NCBI GenBank assembly: GCA_947446575.1
Contig: CANFHC010000004.1
Location: forward strand, 1-64,000
Length of the DNA stretch: 64,000 bases
DNA from: Bacteriovoracaceae bacterium
Lineage (GTDB): Bacteria > Bdellovibrionota > Bacteriovoracia > Bacteriovoracales > Bacteriovoracaceae
Reading direction: 5' to 3'
Position 1 is the stretch's first letter. The number at the start of each line of letters is the position of its first letter. Both the position numbers and the translations under genes were made by a program. Below, piece after piece: positions 1-8,756 of the stretch. Below the pieces are notes generated by a model. The model had not been told where the DNA came from, searched no databases, and saw only the letters and a program-made list of their open reading frames with translations.

Positions 1-2246
1 ACCCCTTTCATTAAGCTGGTCATAACGTAAGCGAGGCGTGGGTCATAGACTTGTTTATCGCTCAATGTTTTTTGAAATGGATTTGTGTTTTCTAAAACAG
101 GTGTATCTTTTTTTCCTTTATCTTTATCTGTTTCACCTGGAATTTTCATATCGTCTGAAATTTCATTTATTACATATTTTTTTCCATCACGATCTACAAC
201 TGAGAGAATTGCTTTAGGTGTAACAAATTTCCCACCATTGGGATATATAGCATAAGTTGAAACCATATCCCTTGGGCTTACTCCAAAGGTTCCAAGGGCA
301 ATACTTAAATTGCTTTCAAGTTTAGCATTAAAGCCAATTCGATCGACAAATTTTAAAATTGTTCCAACTCCAACTTTATCTGCCATCTTAATCGTTGGAA
401 TATTTCTAGACTCTTCCAAAGCAACCCTCATTGTCACTGGCCCTTTATAGTCACCTTCATAGTTTTTGGGTTTCCAACTTGAAGCTGAATCAAATCCTGG
501 CATGGCTTCTGGAGTATCCATGATTATTGTAGTGGGATTATAACCATGCTCTAAGGCTGCTGAATATAAAATCGGTTTGAAAGAAGATCCCGGCTGACGT
601 TTTGCTTGAATTACGCGGTTAAATTTTGAAAATTTAAAATCATTGCCCCCCACATAGCTGATAATTTCTCCAGAGCGAGCATCGATCGAGAAAAGGGCTC
701 CTTGCACTTCTGGAACCTGATCAAGTGAGCAAATAATGTAATTCTGTTTTTTGATTGCACTGGAATTTTTTAATTTATTTAAATTAACAGTTCCTTCTTT
801 TCCAAGATAACTAGCTAGGGCAGAAGATTTTTTAACCATTTGAACATGGATCAAATCACCTATTTTTAAAATGGTCGATGGTTTTGAGACCTCTTGATAA
901 TAAGCGGTATTTTCACTTATGCTGCGCTTGTGTGCCCATTTGAAAAAATCAAAAGGAATTATCCCCGGAGAACCCGCAATAGAAATATAAATCAAATGAA
1001 GGCTGTCATCTACTTTTGTCACTACTGCTTCATATTGGGTATTTGCTTCTAAAACATTCGGAAGATCGTCTCTATCACTTAATCCAGGGATTAAATTTTC
1101 ATCGTTATTTGCTTCTTTGTCTTTTTTCTCATCTGACTTTATTTGGTCATAAACGTTTTCATTAAAATCGAATTCAAAAACTTTTTCTTGAGCATCGTTA
1201 ATTGTGAAATATTCAGATCGTTTTCTATAAACATTGCGACGGTTATCTTTTTCAAACTTTTCAAATTCCTCTATGCCAATATGGGCAAATGGCCCTTTGT
1301 ACCCCTGTCGTTTATCAACATCTTTTACGCCTTTTTTAGTTTGCTCTTCAGCTACTTTTTGCAACTCCCAATCAAGTGAAGTTTTGATTTTAAATCCATC
1401 GACTAAAAACGATTTTTCTCCAACCGTATCTACTACTTTTTGCCGAACCCATTCTGTAAAGTATCCTGCGCGCAACTCGTCTTCACGAATTCTGTAAACT
1501 GTTTTTTCTTTTAGAGCATCTTCAAATTGTGGCTTTGTTATTTTTCCCAACTTATACATTCTTTCTAAAACGTAATGCTGTCTCATGCGAGCAGCTCGTG
1601 GTTTGACGTATGGAGAATATTTCCCCGGTGCAACTAAAAGTCCAGCCAACATTGCAGCTTCTGCCACCGTGATATTTTTTAGCTCTTTATTATAATAACC
1701 ATGAGCCGCTGCTTTAACTCCATAGTACCCACCACCCAAGTAAACTTGGTTTAAATACAAATAAAGAATCTCTTTTTTATTTAATTTTTCTTCGATTCGT
1801 TGTGCAAGTATAAAATCTTTAACTTTACGAGTGACTGATCTCTCTGAAGTTAAAAGTAATGATTTAGCTACCTGCTGAGTGATGGTACTTCCCCCCTGGA
1901 CAACCTTTCCTGCTTTGAAGTTGGCAAACATGGCCCTAGCAAGCCCTAAATAATCTACACCTTTATGTTCGAAAAACTTATCATCTTCAGCTGATAAAAA
2001 AGCATCTATAACTCTTGCCGGAACATCTTTCATGTCAACAATTTCTCTTTTTTCTAGTCCAAGTTCGGCTAAGAGATAGCCATCCTTAGAATAAATCTGA
2101 GACGCCAAATTTGGTTTATAATCTTGCAATTTTTCAATCTTAGGCAAATCTAGATTAAAATATGTAAAGACCACTGCTCCTGTTACGCCTGCAATAAAAC
2201 CTAGGCCCAAAAGCGTTAAAATAACCTTAAAGATAAGTCCTTTCAT
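1..2246 (-). CDS. mrcA: Class A penicillin-binding protein, PBP1A type (C-terminus cut by window edge)
   Basis: This bifunctional peptidoglycan synthase polymerises lipid II and cross-links stem peptides in the periplasm. About 748 residues are visible; the gene runs off the left edge before the KTG box. An N-terminal membrane anchor (about residues 5-30) is followed by a GT51 glycosyltransferase domain with the EDDKFFEH catalytic-Glu region and GGSTITQQ. A long insert of the OB-like type known in PBP1A comes next. The transpeptidase motif GSSFKP places the nucleophile at Ser554 and Lys at 557, with SRN further on. The ATG directly follows the stop codon of the upstream lipoprotein gene, so translation is probably coupled. 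The final visible residues match the PBP1A stretch that precedes the KTG motif. Family assignment is secure; MrcA versus other class A subtypes is judged from length and insert only. Confidence 0.92.
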   Translation of the reverse strand, partial: MKGLIFKVILTLLGLGFIAGVTGAVVFTYFNLDLPKIEKLQDYKPNLASQIYSKDGYLLAELGLEKREIVDMKDVPARVIDAFLSAEDDKFFEHKGVDYLGLARAMFANFKAGKVVQGGSTITQQVAKSLLLTSERSVTRKVKDFILAQRIEEKLNKKEILYLYLNQVYLGGGYYGVKAAAHGYYNKELKNITVAEAAMLAGLLVAPGKYSPYVKPRAARMRQHYVLERMYKLGKITKPQFEDALKEKTVYRIREDELRAGYFTEWVRQKVVDTVGEKSFLVDGFKIKTSLDWELQKVAEEQTKKGVKDVDKRQGYKGPFAHIGIEEFEKFEKDNRRNVYRKRSEYFTINDAQEKVFEFDFNENVYDQIKSDEKKDKEANNDENLIPGLSDRDDLPNVLEANTQYEAVVTKVDDSLHLIYISIAGSPGIIPFDFFKWAHKRSISENTAYYQEVSKPSTILKIGDLIHVQMVKKSSALASYLGKEGTVNLNKLKNSSAIKKQNYIICSLDQVPEVQGALFSIDARSGEIISYVGGNDFKFSKFNRVIQAKRQPGSSFKPILYSAALEHGYNPTTIIMDTPEAMPGFDSASSWKPKNYEGDYKGPVTMRVALEESRNIPTIKMADKVGVGTILKFVDRIGFNAKLESNLSIALGTFGVSPRDMVSTYAIYPNGGKFVTPKAILSVVDRDGKKYVINEISDDMKIPGETDKDKGKKDTPVLENTNPFQKTLSDKQVYDPRLAYVMTSLMKG

Positions 2247-3275
2247 TTATTCGTTTCCTGAATTTGATAAATTATCTAATTTGACCTGAATTTTTCTATA
2301 AATTAATGGGGATTGTTTTTGCATGAACTCATAAGATTTTTGCATAAAAAGGGCACTTTCTTTTGTAGAGTCCAAATTCATCGCTGCAAGCGGAAGCGTT
2401 ACACTATAATCGAAGTCCTTTCTCTCTTTTTGAATTCTTCCAGCCGTTCTTCCGTAAACACCAATTAAAAATTCATTTGCATTGTCAAAATCAAACTTTG
2501 AGCCCAATACATCTGCAGCGATTGTAAAATCAGCGCCTAGTTGTTTAAGTAGTCTGGCGTTAAAGACTTCTTTTTCAAAAGCTGTAGAATATTTTTGACC
2601 ACTTTTTGAAACAGAAAAATTATTAGAAAGCTTTAGGTTTAAAAGAAGAAGGTCTCTGATATTTCCCTTATCAAAATAATAAGTTTTTTTAGTATTATGG
2701 TCATACAAGGTTAAGAAAAATTTTCTTTTTGTATCTTGAAGATTGATTGATTTAAATTTTAATAAAAGAGCGGTATCAATTTCTTTTACCCAATCCTGGT
2801 CGTATGGTTTATTTTTTTTCTTTTCTTTAAAGTACTTATAAAAATTCCATTCAATCACTTCTGGAGTCATGCCAACAGCATACATGGCTGCAACGATTGC
2901 TCCCAAACCTGTACCTGTGATAATTTCAGGAGATAGATTTTGTCGTTCTAAAATTTTTAAAAAAGGAACATAATTTATTGTTCTATAAAGTCCAGGGCCA
3001 AGACTTAATCCAAAGCGAATTTTTTTATGTTCAGTATGGGACTCTTGATTGTCACTATTTGAATAAACATCACCACCACGATCTCCTACACGAACAGTTT
3101 CTTCGGGAGGTAGCATTTCAATTTGTTTATCTGTTGGATGTTGGTCTAGATTAAGTTCAACTTGATCTGGATTTATCTTCTTAAAAGAATTTTTATGCTC
3201 GTTTGATTGTATGGACTTAATTGATGAACAACTTGCCATTAATAGCAGAAGGGAGAAAAGGGCGAGTGCTTTCAT
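2247..3275 (-). CDS. Patatin-fold lipoprotein lacking catalytic residues (pseudo-phospholipase)
   Basis: The 342-residue protein has a lipoprotein signal with the lipobox Cys at about residue 16. Residues 85-250 follow the patatin/RssA layout: a degenerate oxyanion loop (SLGPG at 91-95), the nucleophile elbow, and a block ending LGADFTIAADV that matches the strand after the catalytic Asp. The elbow reads GTGLGA instead of GTSxGA, so Ser is Gly123. The DGG/DGA motif reads EKE at 234-236. Hydrolase activity is therefore unlikely and a binding or scaffolding role is inferred. It lies between xseB and a PBP1A gene, with the PBP ATG touching its stop codon, which suggests a cell-envelope function. 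It could also be an ordinary but very divergent patatin. The fold assignment rests on motif spacing read by eye. Confidence 0.7.
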   Translation of the reverse strand: MKALALFSLLLLMASCSSIKSIQSNEHKNSFKKINPDQVELNLDQHPTDKQIEMLPPEETVRVGDRGGDVYSNSDNQESHTEHKKIRFGLSLGPGLYRTINYVPFLKILERQNLSPEIITGTGLGAIVAAMYAVGMTPEVIEWNFYKYFKEKKKNKPYDQDWVKEIDTALLLKFKSINLQDTKRKFFLTLYDHNTKKTYYFDKGNIRDLLLLNLKLSNNFSVSKSGQKYSTAFEKEVFNARLLKQLGADFTIAADVLGSKFDFDNANEFLIGVYGRTAGRIQKERKDFDYSVTLPLAAMNLDSTKESALFMQKSYEFMQKQSPLIYRKIQVKLDNLSNSGNE

Positions 3276-3295
3276 CTTTAATTTTCCTAAATTCT

Positions 3296-3502
3296 TTAGA
3301 ACTCTTCTTCTTTTAAACTTTCAGTCAAAATCGCAATTTTTTTCTCAGCAACCGTTAACTGCTCTTTGCATTGTTTGTAGAGTTTTGTGCCAATTTCGAA
3401 TTGCTCTAAACTTTGCTCAAGACCTACGTCACCTGATTCCAATTTGCTGACAATTGATTCTAATTCTTTTAACGATTCTTCGAAATTTTTTTTGGTAGTC
3501 AT
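3296..3502 (-). CDS. xseB: Exodeoxyribonuclease VII small subunit
   Basis: XseB is the small subunit of exonuclease VII, which degrades single-stranded DNA to oligonucleotides in the cytoplasm; several copies assemble with each XseA. The 68-residue product has the family's usual size and pattern: FEESLKELESIVSKLESG, then the helix around LEQSLEQFEIG, then YKQCKEQL. The large-subunit gene xseA is not in this window, so the pair is either split or xseA lies elsewhere. An AGGGG Shine-Dalgarno-like sequence precedes the ATG. It is the first gene of the minus-strand group that continues with the patatin-like lipoprotein and the PBP. Confidence 0.92.
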   Translation of the reverse strand: MTTKKNFEESLKELESIVSKLESGDVGLEQSLEQFEIGTKLYKQCKEQLTVAEKKIAILTESLKEEEF

Positions 3503-3683
3503 TATGTGCCCCTATAGTTCAAAGATTAGCTGAACAAATTAGACCTGTAATCTGTGTCAAAAAAACCACACTAGATGGGCCTATTTTTTCCGATCTTGCT
3601 TCTTTAATTCCTTCTTAAAGATACATTATCAATGACTTACTTGAAAGAGGTTTCAGAGGGACAATTTTACCTATGTAGGGAAT

Positions 3684-3700
3684 TTGGCACCTCGCAAGTT
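3684..3700 (+). promoter_or_regulatory. Weak sigma-54-like element upstream of flgF
   Basis: TTGGCAC followed by spacing close to the -24/-12 geometry lies about 45 bases before flgF. The -12 element reads GT instead of GC, so the match is incomplete. Rod and hook genes are sigma-54 dependent in several flagellated groups, but no clean promoter can be claimed here. Confidence 0.22.
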
Positions 3701-3744
3701 ATAGTTGAGAGAGAATCTTTTAATCTTCGCGGAGGAGGGTTTAA

Positions 3745-4578
3745 TTGAGAGAACTTTGGGTGCCATTATCAGGAGCGATTGCTCAACAGAGAAATGTTGA
3801 GACGATTGCTAATAACGTGGCCAATGCCAACACTCCTGGATTTAAAAAGGAGCAAGTTGTTTTTAAAGAATATTTAGCTGCATTGGAAAACCCTGATGCG
3901 CAGATAGACCTTCCACAAAAAGAGTGGAAGCCTGAAGATTTTTATCGCAGTTATAATGCTGAAGATGCCTTTGTAAAAGTTGATGGCGCTTATACTCTTC
4001 ACGACCAAGGCCAACTCTCTCCAACTGGAAACGCTTTTGACAACGCAATTAATGGTCCTGGCTTTTTTGAAGTTCTCACACCAAATGGTGTTCGATATAC
4101 GAGAAAAGGTAACTTTACCATTAACAATGAAGGTAAATTGGTAACAGACCAAGGCTATCTTTTACTTAGTAAATCTCCTCCGCCCCAAGCTGGTGCAGAT
4201 GGAAAACTAGAAATCAAAACCCCACCAGAATCTCGGGCAATTAATGTAGGAAATAATAAATTTACTATAAGTCTCGATGGTGAAGTTTTTAGTGGATCTA
4301 ATAAAGCTGCTGATCTTTCTTTGATAGAATTTGGCGATGTTCACGCCTTAAAAAAAGAAGGGAATTCTCTATTCATTAATCCCGATCAAAAAAATATTAA
4401 ATCAGGCGAATTAAAAACAAGTGTTCACCAAGGATTTATTGAGCAGTCAAACGTGAATGCTGTGACAGAAATGTCATCTTTAATCAATGCCAACAGAAAT
4501 TTTGAATCGATTCAAAGAGTAATAAAGACCTACGATACAATGAGTGGAAAAGCAGTTAACGAGATATCAAAGTTTTAA
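3745..4578 (+). CDS. flgF: Flagellar proximal rod protein FlgF
   Basis: FlgF is a proximal rod subunit exported by the flagellar type III system. The 277-residue protein has the conserved N-terminal rod/hook helix pattern (ETIANNVANANTPGFKK), the GPGFFEV and RKGNFTINNEGKLVT core motifs, and the C-terminal helix TEMSSLINANRNFESIQRVIK. The start is a TTG at 3745 with a strong GGAGGAGG six bases upstream; no ATG fits. It heads the flagellar block and is followed 13 bases later by flgG. FlgF is chosen over FlgG because the next gene is clearly FlgG, though the two families are similar. Confidence 0.88.
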   Translation: MRELWVPLSGAIAQQRNVETIANNVANANTPGFKKEQVVFKEYLAALENPDAQIDLPQKEWKPEDFYRSYNAEDAFVKVDGAYTLHDQGQLSPTGNAFDNAINGPGFFEVLTPNGVRYTRKGNFTINNEGKLVTDQGYLLLSKSPPPQAGADGKLEIKTPPESRAINVGNNKFTISLDGEVFSGSNKAADLSLIEFGDVHALKKEGNSLFINPDQKNIKSGELKTSVHQGFIEQSNVNAVTEMSSLINANRNFESIQRVIKTYDTMSGKAVNEISKF

Positions 4579-4591
4579 GTAGAGGTTTAAT

Positions 4592-5434
4592 TTGAAAAAA
4601 TTATTAATAGTAATTGTGACATTAGGATCGCTTAGTGAAGTTCACGCAATGATGAAGGCCCTAAGTACTGCAGCTTCAGGAATGACTGCACAAGAAACTT
4701 ATGTAAGTACAATTTCCAACAACATAGCAAACGTTAACACTGTTGGCTTCAAGCGCGGAAGAACTGAAATCGATGATCTTGGCTATGAAACAATTCAAGA
4801 GCCTGGTGCTCGCTCTTCAGCCTCATCTGTATACAATGTAGGAACACAAGTTGGTTCTGGAGCTAGAGTATCTTCTGTAAGAAAAGAATTTACGGTAGGA
4901 AGTCCGCAAATTACGAACAACCCTTTTGATCTCATGATAAATGGTGAAGGATTTTTTGGAATCATTATGCCTAACGGTGAATTAAAATATACCAGAGATG
5001 GATCATTCAATGTGGATGCTCAAGGCGCGCTTGTTAATAAACAAGGTTATAAAGTTTATCCTGGATTCACTTTTCCACCAAATACTGGAAGTGTAATGAT
5101 TTCTGAAGGAGGAAAAGCCGATGCCTATGTTAAAGGGCAAACTGAACCAACAAGCATTGGTGTCATTCCTGTTTTTACTTTTGTAAACGCTGTTGGTTTA
5201 AAATCTAGTGGAGCTAATCTCTACCAAGTTTCTCTTTCGAGCGGGCAACCTATTCAAGCTGTTCCTGGAGAAAGCAATGCTGGCGCTCTTATGCAAGGAG
5301 CTCTTGAAACTTCTAACGTAAGTCCAATGACCGAGATGACAGACCTAATTCGTGCTCAAAGAGCGTATGAAATGAATTCAAAAGTAATGGGTGTTGCAGA
5401 TCAAATGATGCAAACAGTGAACAACATAAGATAA
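4592..5434 (+). CDS. flgG: Flagellar distal rod protein FlgG, with possible signal-peptide extension
   Basis: FlgG forms the distal rod that crosses the periplasm. The core matches FlgG: MMKALSTAASGM, ISNNIANVNTVGFKR, GEGFFGI, the TRDGSF region, and the C-terminal TEMTDLIRAQRAYEMNSKV. The oddity is the start. A TTG at 4592 with AGAGG six bases upstream, in the same GGTTTAAT context as flgF, adds 19 residues (MKKLLIVIV, then TLGSLSEVHA). These look like a Sec signal peptide ending exactly before MMKALST. The conventional start would be the ATG at 4649, which has only a weak GAAG upstream. FlgG normally carries no cleaved signal. The longer version is given here because of its ribosome site and the 13-base gap to flgF. 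Confidence 0.9.
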   Translation: MKKLLIVIVTLGSLSEVHAMMKALSTAASGMTAQETYVSTISNNIANVNTVGFKRGRTEIDDLGYETIQEPGARSSASSVYNVGTQVGSGARVSSVRKEFTVGSPQITNNPFDLMINGEGFFGIIMPNGELKYTRDGSFNVDAQGALVNKQGYKVYPGFTFPPNTGSVMISEGGKADAYVKGQTEPTSIGVIPVFTFVNAVGLKSSGANLYQVSLSSGQPIQAVPGESNAGALMQGALETSNVSPMTEMTDLIRAQRAYEMNSKVMGVADQMMQTVNNIR

Positions 5435-5439
5435 TTATT

Positions 5440-6345
5440 ATGAAAATCTTTTTTCTTTATTTTTCACTATTAAGTTCGTTCAGCGCAATTGCAGAATCTC
5501 ACAACTGTTCCCTAGAACTATTTTCTAAAGTTTATCGCTTAGAAAACAATCAAACTCTTAATAGTTCTGACATTGTTCACACTTCAACTTGCGAATCATC
5601 TGTCTTAACAAAAATTTCACTTATTATATCAAACTCATCTGGAACAGTTGGCGCGGATTTTTTAAAACGTGAAATTGCTAAAGATTTTCAAAATTTAAAC
5701 ATTGATATAACACCAAGAAAACTTTCATTATTAGAATTCAACTCCTCCTTGCGCGATCAACTTACAAGCGGATCAAATCTTTATTTTATTGATTCAAAAT
5801 CGTTAAACGGCTTACGTACAATTGGGCTAACTGAAGGTGAGCAAATTAAAGCAAATTGCGAAAGCTGCTCTAGTTTTGGTGAAAAAAATATAAAAATTGA
5901 TATTACCAATCCTCTTTCAAATTCTGTGCGCACATTATGGTTTAGCTCGAAAATCATGGCAAAAATAAAAGTTTTTAAAGCAAAAAGAAATTTAAGCTTC
6001 CAACAAAAACATCTTGAAGCTGATGATTTTTACGCTGACGAAATCTACTCTATAAATCCTGACAATGTTTTAACTGCTCTAGATAATATTGTTTTTTATA
6101 AAGCCAACAGGACTATATTACAAGGTGCTGCTGTTTCTAATTTAGATATCCAACCAGTTAACCTTATTAACTTTGGCACTCCTGTAAATGTTGTTTTAAA
6201 AAATCAAAATATAAATCTTCAAAGAACAGCAATGCCTTCTCGCTCTGCTTTATTTGGTGAAGTAATTGAACTTAGAAATCCAAATAATAATAAGATAATT
6301 GCAGGAAAAGTTGTTGATTACAACAAAGTGGTGATTGAACTATGA
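5440..6345 (+). CDS. flgA: Flagellar P-ring assembly chaperone FlgA
   Basis: FlgA is a periplasmic chaperone that helps FlgI subunits form the P ring. The 301-residue product has a Sec signal peptide (cleavage near AIA-ES) and a C-terminal SAF-like half with the family pattern: a segment starting ILQGAAVSNLDIQ, then FGTPVNVVLKN, then GEVIELRNPNNNKIIAGKV and a terminal VVIEL. The N-terminal half is poorly conserved, as is usual for this family. It starts five bases after flgG and its stop overlaps the flgH start by four bases, so translation is likely coupled. The position between flgG and flgH-flgI supports the call. Confidence 0.87.
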   Translation: MKIFFLYFSLLSSFSAIAESHNCSLELFSKVYRLENNQTLNSSDIVHTSTCESSVLTKISLIISNSSGTVGADFLKREIAKDFQNLNIDITPRKLSLLEFNSSLRDQLTSGSNLYFIDSKSLNGLRTIGLTEGEQIKANCESCSSFGEKNIKIDITNPLSNSVRTLWFSSKIMAKIKVFKAKRNLSFQQKHLEADDFYADEIYSINPDNVLTALDNIVFYKANRTILQGAAVSNLDIQPVNLINFGTPVNVVLKNQNINLQRTAMPSRSALFGEVIELRNPNNNKIIAGKVVDYNKVVIEL

Positions 6346-7121
6346 GAATAAATTCTTTTTTACTTTTAAGCTCACTCGTTTTTTTAACTTCGTGTTCATC
6401 TTATATGAATTCAATTTATAAAGATTTTGAACAACAAGAAAGAAGTAATGCCGAAGTAGATGTTCCCACAGACGGATTTGATCAATACAGACATCCAAAA
6501 CGAAGAACTTCTAGTGAATATAATCGCCTAGACAAAACAGTTACAACTGGTAATGCCAGAGTCTTGGCTCCTGAAGTTAAAAGACAATATAAGGGAGAAA
6601 AAGAAACTGTAAAACGCTACACTGCTAGCGATTTAACAGATAACGGTAATGACGGAAGCTTATGGGCCGGAAGTGATCCTAATGCTTTTCTATTTTCAAA
6701 CAATAAAACAAAAAACTCTGGAGACATTGTTCAAATTAATGTACTTCCTCGTTTAAAAAATGAAATTACAATGGAACTAAAAAAAGCTTTTCCTGACAAT
6801 CCATACGAAGCAAAAGCCAATGCAAAAAAGGAAGCTGACTCAGCTGCTTCAGGCGATCCGGCAGCAGTAGCAGCAAAACCAGCAGAGAAAAAAGAAACTG
6901 AAGTCGCCGGTGGGGACAGTGCTCAAGATAAAATTTCAGGTGTAGTCGTAGAAGAAATTAATCGTGAACATTTATTAATTAAAGGTCGCAAAAACGTATT
7001 GTATAAAAACAGAAAAAGAATGGTTGAAGTTCAAGCACTTGTTTCGAGAAAAGATATTGGTGAAAACGACACGGTTAGCTCAGATGCGATTCTTGAATCA
7101 AATGTTTCTGTTGTAAGATAG
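6342..7121 (+). CDS. flgH: Flagellar L-ring lipoprotein FlgH
   Basis: FlgH forms the outer-membrane L ring around the rod. The 259-residue protein starts with a lipoprotein signal (SSLVFLTSC, Cys at residue 18). It carries the FlgH signature SLWAGSDPNAFLFSN followed by GDIVQINV, and ends with the family pattern around VSRKDIGENDTVSS. Between the two blocks lies an Ala/Lys/Glu-rich segment (about residues 150-190) longer than in enterobacterial FlgH, which is typically nearer 230 residues. The ATG overlaps the flgA stop codon. Confidence 0.9.
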   Translation: MRINSFLLLSSLVFLTSCSSYMNSIYKDFEQQERSNAEVDVPTDGFDQYRHPKRRTSSEYNRLDKTVTTGNARVLAPEVKRQYKGEKETVKRYTASDLTDNGNDGSLWAGSDPNAFLFSNNKTKNSGDIVQINVLPRLKNEITMELKKAFPDNPYEAKANAKKEADSAASGDPAAVAAKPAEKKETEVAGGDSAQDKISGVVVEEINREHLLIKGRKNVLYKNRKRMVEVQALVSRKDIGENDTVSSDAILESNVSVVR

Positions 7122-7142
7122 TTTCTGGCAATACTCATTAGG

Positions 7143-8153
7143 ATGATGAATATGAAAAAAGTCTTTTTAGCTCTTACTCTACTTTTTGTGCAATCTGCTT
7201 ACTCTGCCCCAAGCAGATTAAAAGATTTAGTTACTGTTAAAGGTGTTAGGGAAAACCCAATCATCGGTTACGGATTAGTTATAGGTTTAAATGGATCTGG
7301 TGATGGTGGTGGTGAAATTACCAATACATCTCTTAAAAAGATGTTTGAAAAATTGGGACTAAATCCTAAATCAGAAATTACTTCTAAGAACGTTGCTGCT
7401 GTAGTCGTAACAGCAAAACTTCCAGCATTTGCTCGCGTTGGACAAAAAATCGATCTAACGATTTCATCAATTGGAGATGCTTCTTCTCTTGCAGGGGGAA
7501 CACTCTTGGTAACTCCACTTAAAGGTGGAGATGGAAATATTTATGCTGTTGCAGCTGGTCCACTTTCAATAGGTGGATTAAAAAAAGGTGCAAAATTCGC
7601 GACAACCGGAACAATTCCAGGTGGAGCAACCGTAGAAAAAGAAATTCTTACTGAATTTGAAAAGAAAAATTCACTTCGTCTAAGTTTGAATAATCCAGAT
7701 TTCACAACAGCTGCTCGAATTGAAAAAGTTATCAACGAAGAGTTGGGTGGAAAATTTGCTTCGGCGAAAGATTCAACAACTATCGACTTAGTCGTACCAG
7801 TTCAATATGAAAGAAACGTCGTTCAATTAATGGCAATCATTGAAAACTTTAAAGTTAATCCTGACAGCGCTGCAAAAATTGTAATCAACGAAAGAACTGG
7901 CACTATTGTAGCCGGAGGGGAAGTCACGATAGCCCCTGTGGCGATTAGTCATGGTGATTTAACTATCGAAGTAAAAGATGATGGCGGAAAAGGTGGTAAG
8001 CCCAATACACTTTATTTCATGGAAAAAGGTACAACTTTAAACGAATTGGTAAAAAGTTTAAATGCTTTTGGTGTTGCTCCCGAAGATCTAATCTCTATTT
8101 TTCAAACACTTAAGCGAGATGGAGCATTGGTCGGTGATATCGAACTAATCTAG
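7143..8153 (+). CDS. flgI: Flagellar P-ring protein FlgI
   Basis: FlgI is secreted by Sec and polymerises into the periplasmic P ring with help from FlgA. The 336-residue protein has a signal peptide ending near YSA, then the strongly conserved RLKDLVTVKGVRENPIIGYG and VIGLNGSGD. Other family blocks are GGTLLVTPLKGGDG, an SIGGLKKG block, and the C-terminal VVAGGEVTIAPVAISHG-like stretch and NAFGVAPEDLISIFQ. Three in-frame ATGs lie at 7143, 7146 and 7152; the third may be used because the AGG upstream is very close to the first. Sixty-six bases separate it from the next gene, so flgJ onward may form a second transcript. Confidence 0.94.
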   Translation: MMNMKKVFLALTLLFVQSAYSAPSRLKDLVTVKGVRENPIIGYGLVIGLNGSGDGGGEITNTSLKKMFEKLGLNPKSEITSKNVAAVVVTAKLPAFARVGQKIDLTISSIGDASSLAGGTLLVTPLKGGDGNIYAVAAGPLSIGGLKKGAKFATTGTIPGGATVEKEILTEFEKKNSLRLSLNNPDFTTAARIEKVINEELGGKFASAKDSTTIDLVVPVQYERNVVQLMAIIENFKVNPDSAAKIVINERTGTIVAGGEVTIAPVAISHGDLTIEVKDDGGKGGKPNTLYFMEKGTTLNELVKSLNAFGVAPEDLISIFQTLKRDGALVGDIELI

Positions 8154-8255
8154 TTGTGTATTTTTTATAGCTAGCTTTTAATCTTTTTTTTATGCTAAAA
8201 TTTAAAAAGTCTCCAATGAATGGGGAATTTTACTCATAACTTAGGAAGAGTTTTC

Positions 8256-8756
8256 ATGAGTGTCTCAGAAGTAAATCATATAAACCGTGGGATTAAAACC
8301 AATACAAAACAAGCGACACCGCTTGAGTATAAAGCTGTTGATGATAGAAAATATATTCCAAAACAATACCAAGAAGTTGCAGAAAGTATGGAAGCGCAGT
8401 TTGCTGAAACAATGCTAAAGCAAATGAATCAAACAATTGATGAAACACCAGGTGAAGATGCTGGTGGAATGGATTATTATAAATCGCTGCAGACAACTGA
8501 AAGAGCAAAGATGATGTCCAAACAAAATAATTTAGGATTACAAAATGTTATCTTGGATCAAATCTACCCTAAGCGCATGAGAAACGAGATGGCGCTTAAA
8601 CAATATGAAGCCCAAGCGGATTTGATCCACCACAATTTGCCTAGCTATAAGCTTGCTAAAAAAAATGATACAATAGAGATGGGGAAGAATGAATCTCCCC
8701 CTGTGTCTGGTGAAAAAATTGTCACCAAACAAAGCTCAGAAGGAGACTTGCCATGA
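8256..8756 (+). CDS. flgJ: Rod-binding protein FlgJ (N-terminal domain only)
   Basis: The protein matches the rod-binding half of FlgJ, the rod cap that helps rod assembly. The characteristic block is VAESMEAQFAETMLKQMN followed by GGMDYYKSLQTTERAKMM. At 166 residues it lacks the C-terminal peptidoglycan hydrolase domain found in enterobacterial FlgJ. Single-domain FlgJ is common outside the gammaproteobacteria, and a separate enzyme must then open the wall; the Slt-type enzyme in this window is one candidate by inference only. The ATG at 8256 is preferred over 8220 because AGGAAG lies about seven bases upstream. The stop overlaps flgM by four bases. Confidence 0.82.
   Translation: MSVSEVNHINRGIKTNTKQATPLEYKAVDDRKYIPKQYQEVAESMEAQFAETMLKQMNQTIDETPGEDAGGMDYYKSLQTTERAKMMSKQNNLGLQNVILDQIYPKRMRNEMALKQYEAQADLIHHNLPSYKLAKKNDTIEMGKNESPPVSGEKIVTKQSSEGDLP

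Noticed and set aside
1143-1497. Overlapping open frames on the plus strand within the PBP gene
   Set aside because: They are antisense to a strongly supported PBP1A, with no ribosome site, signal or recognisable motif.
8154-8219. Promoter before flgJ (TTGTGT with TTTAAT)
   Set aside because: The -35 box matches at only three positions, so it was not listed.
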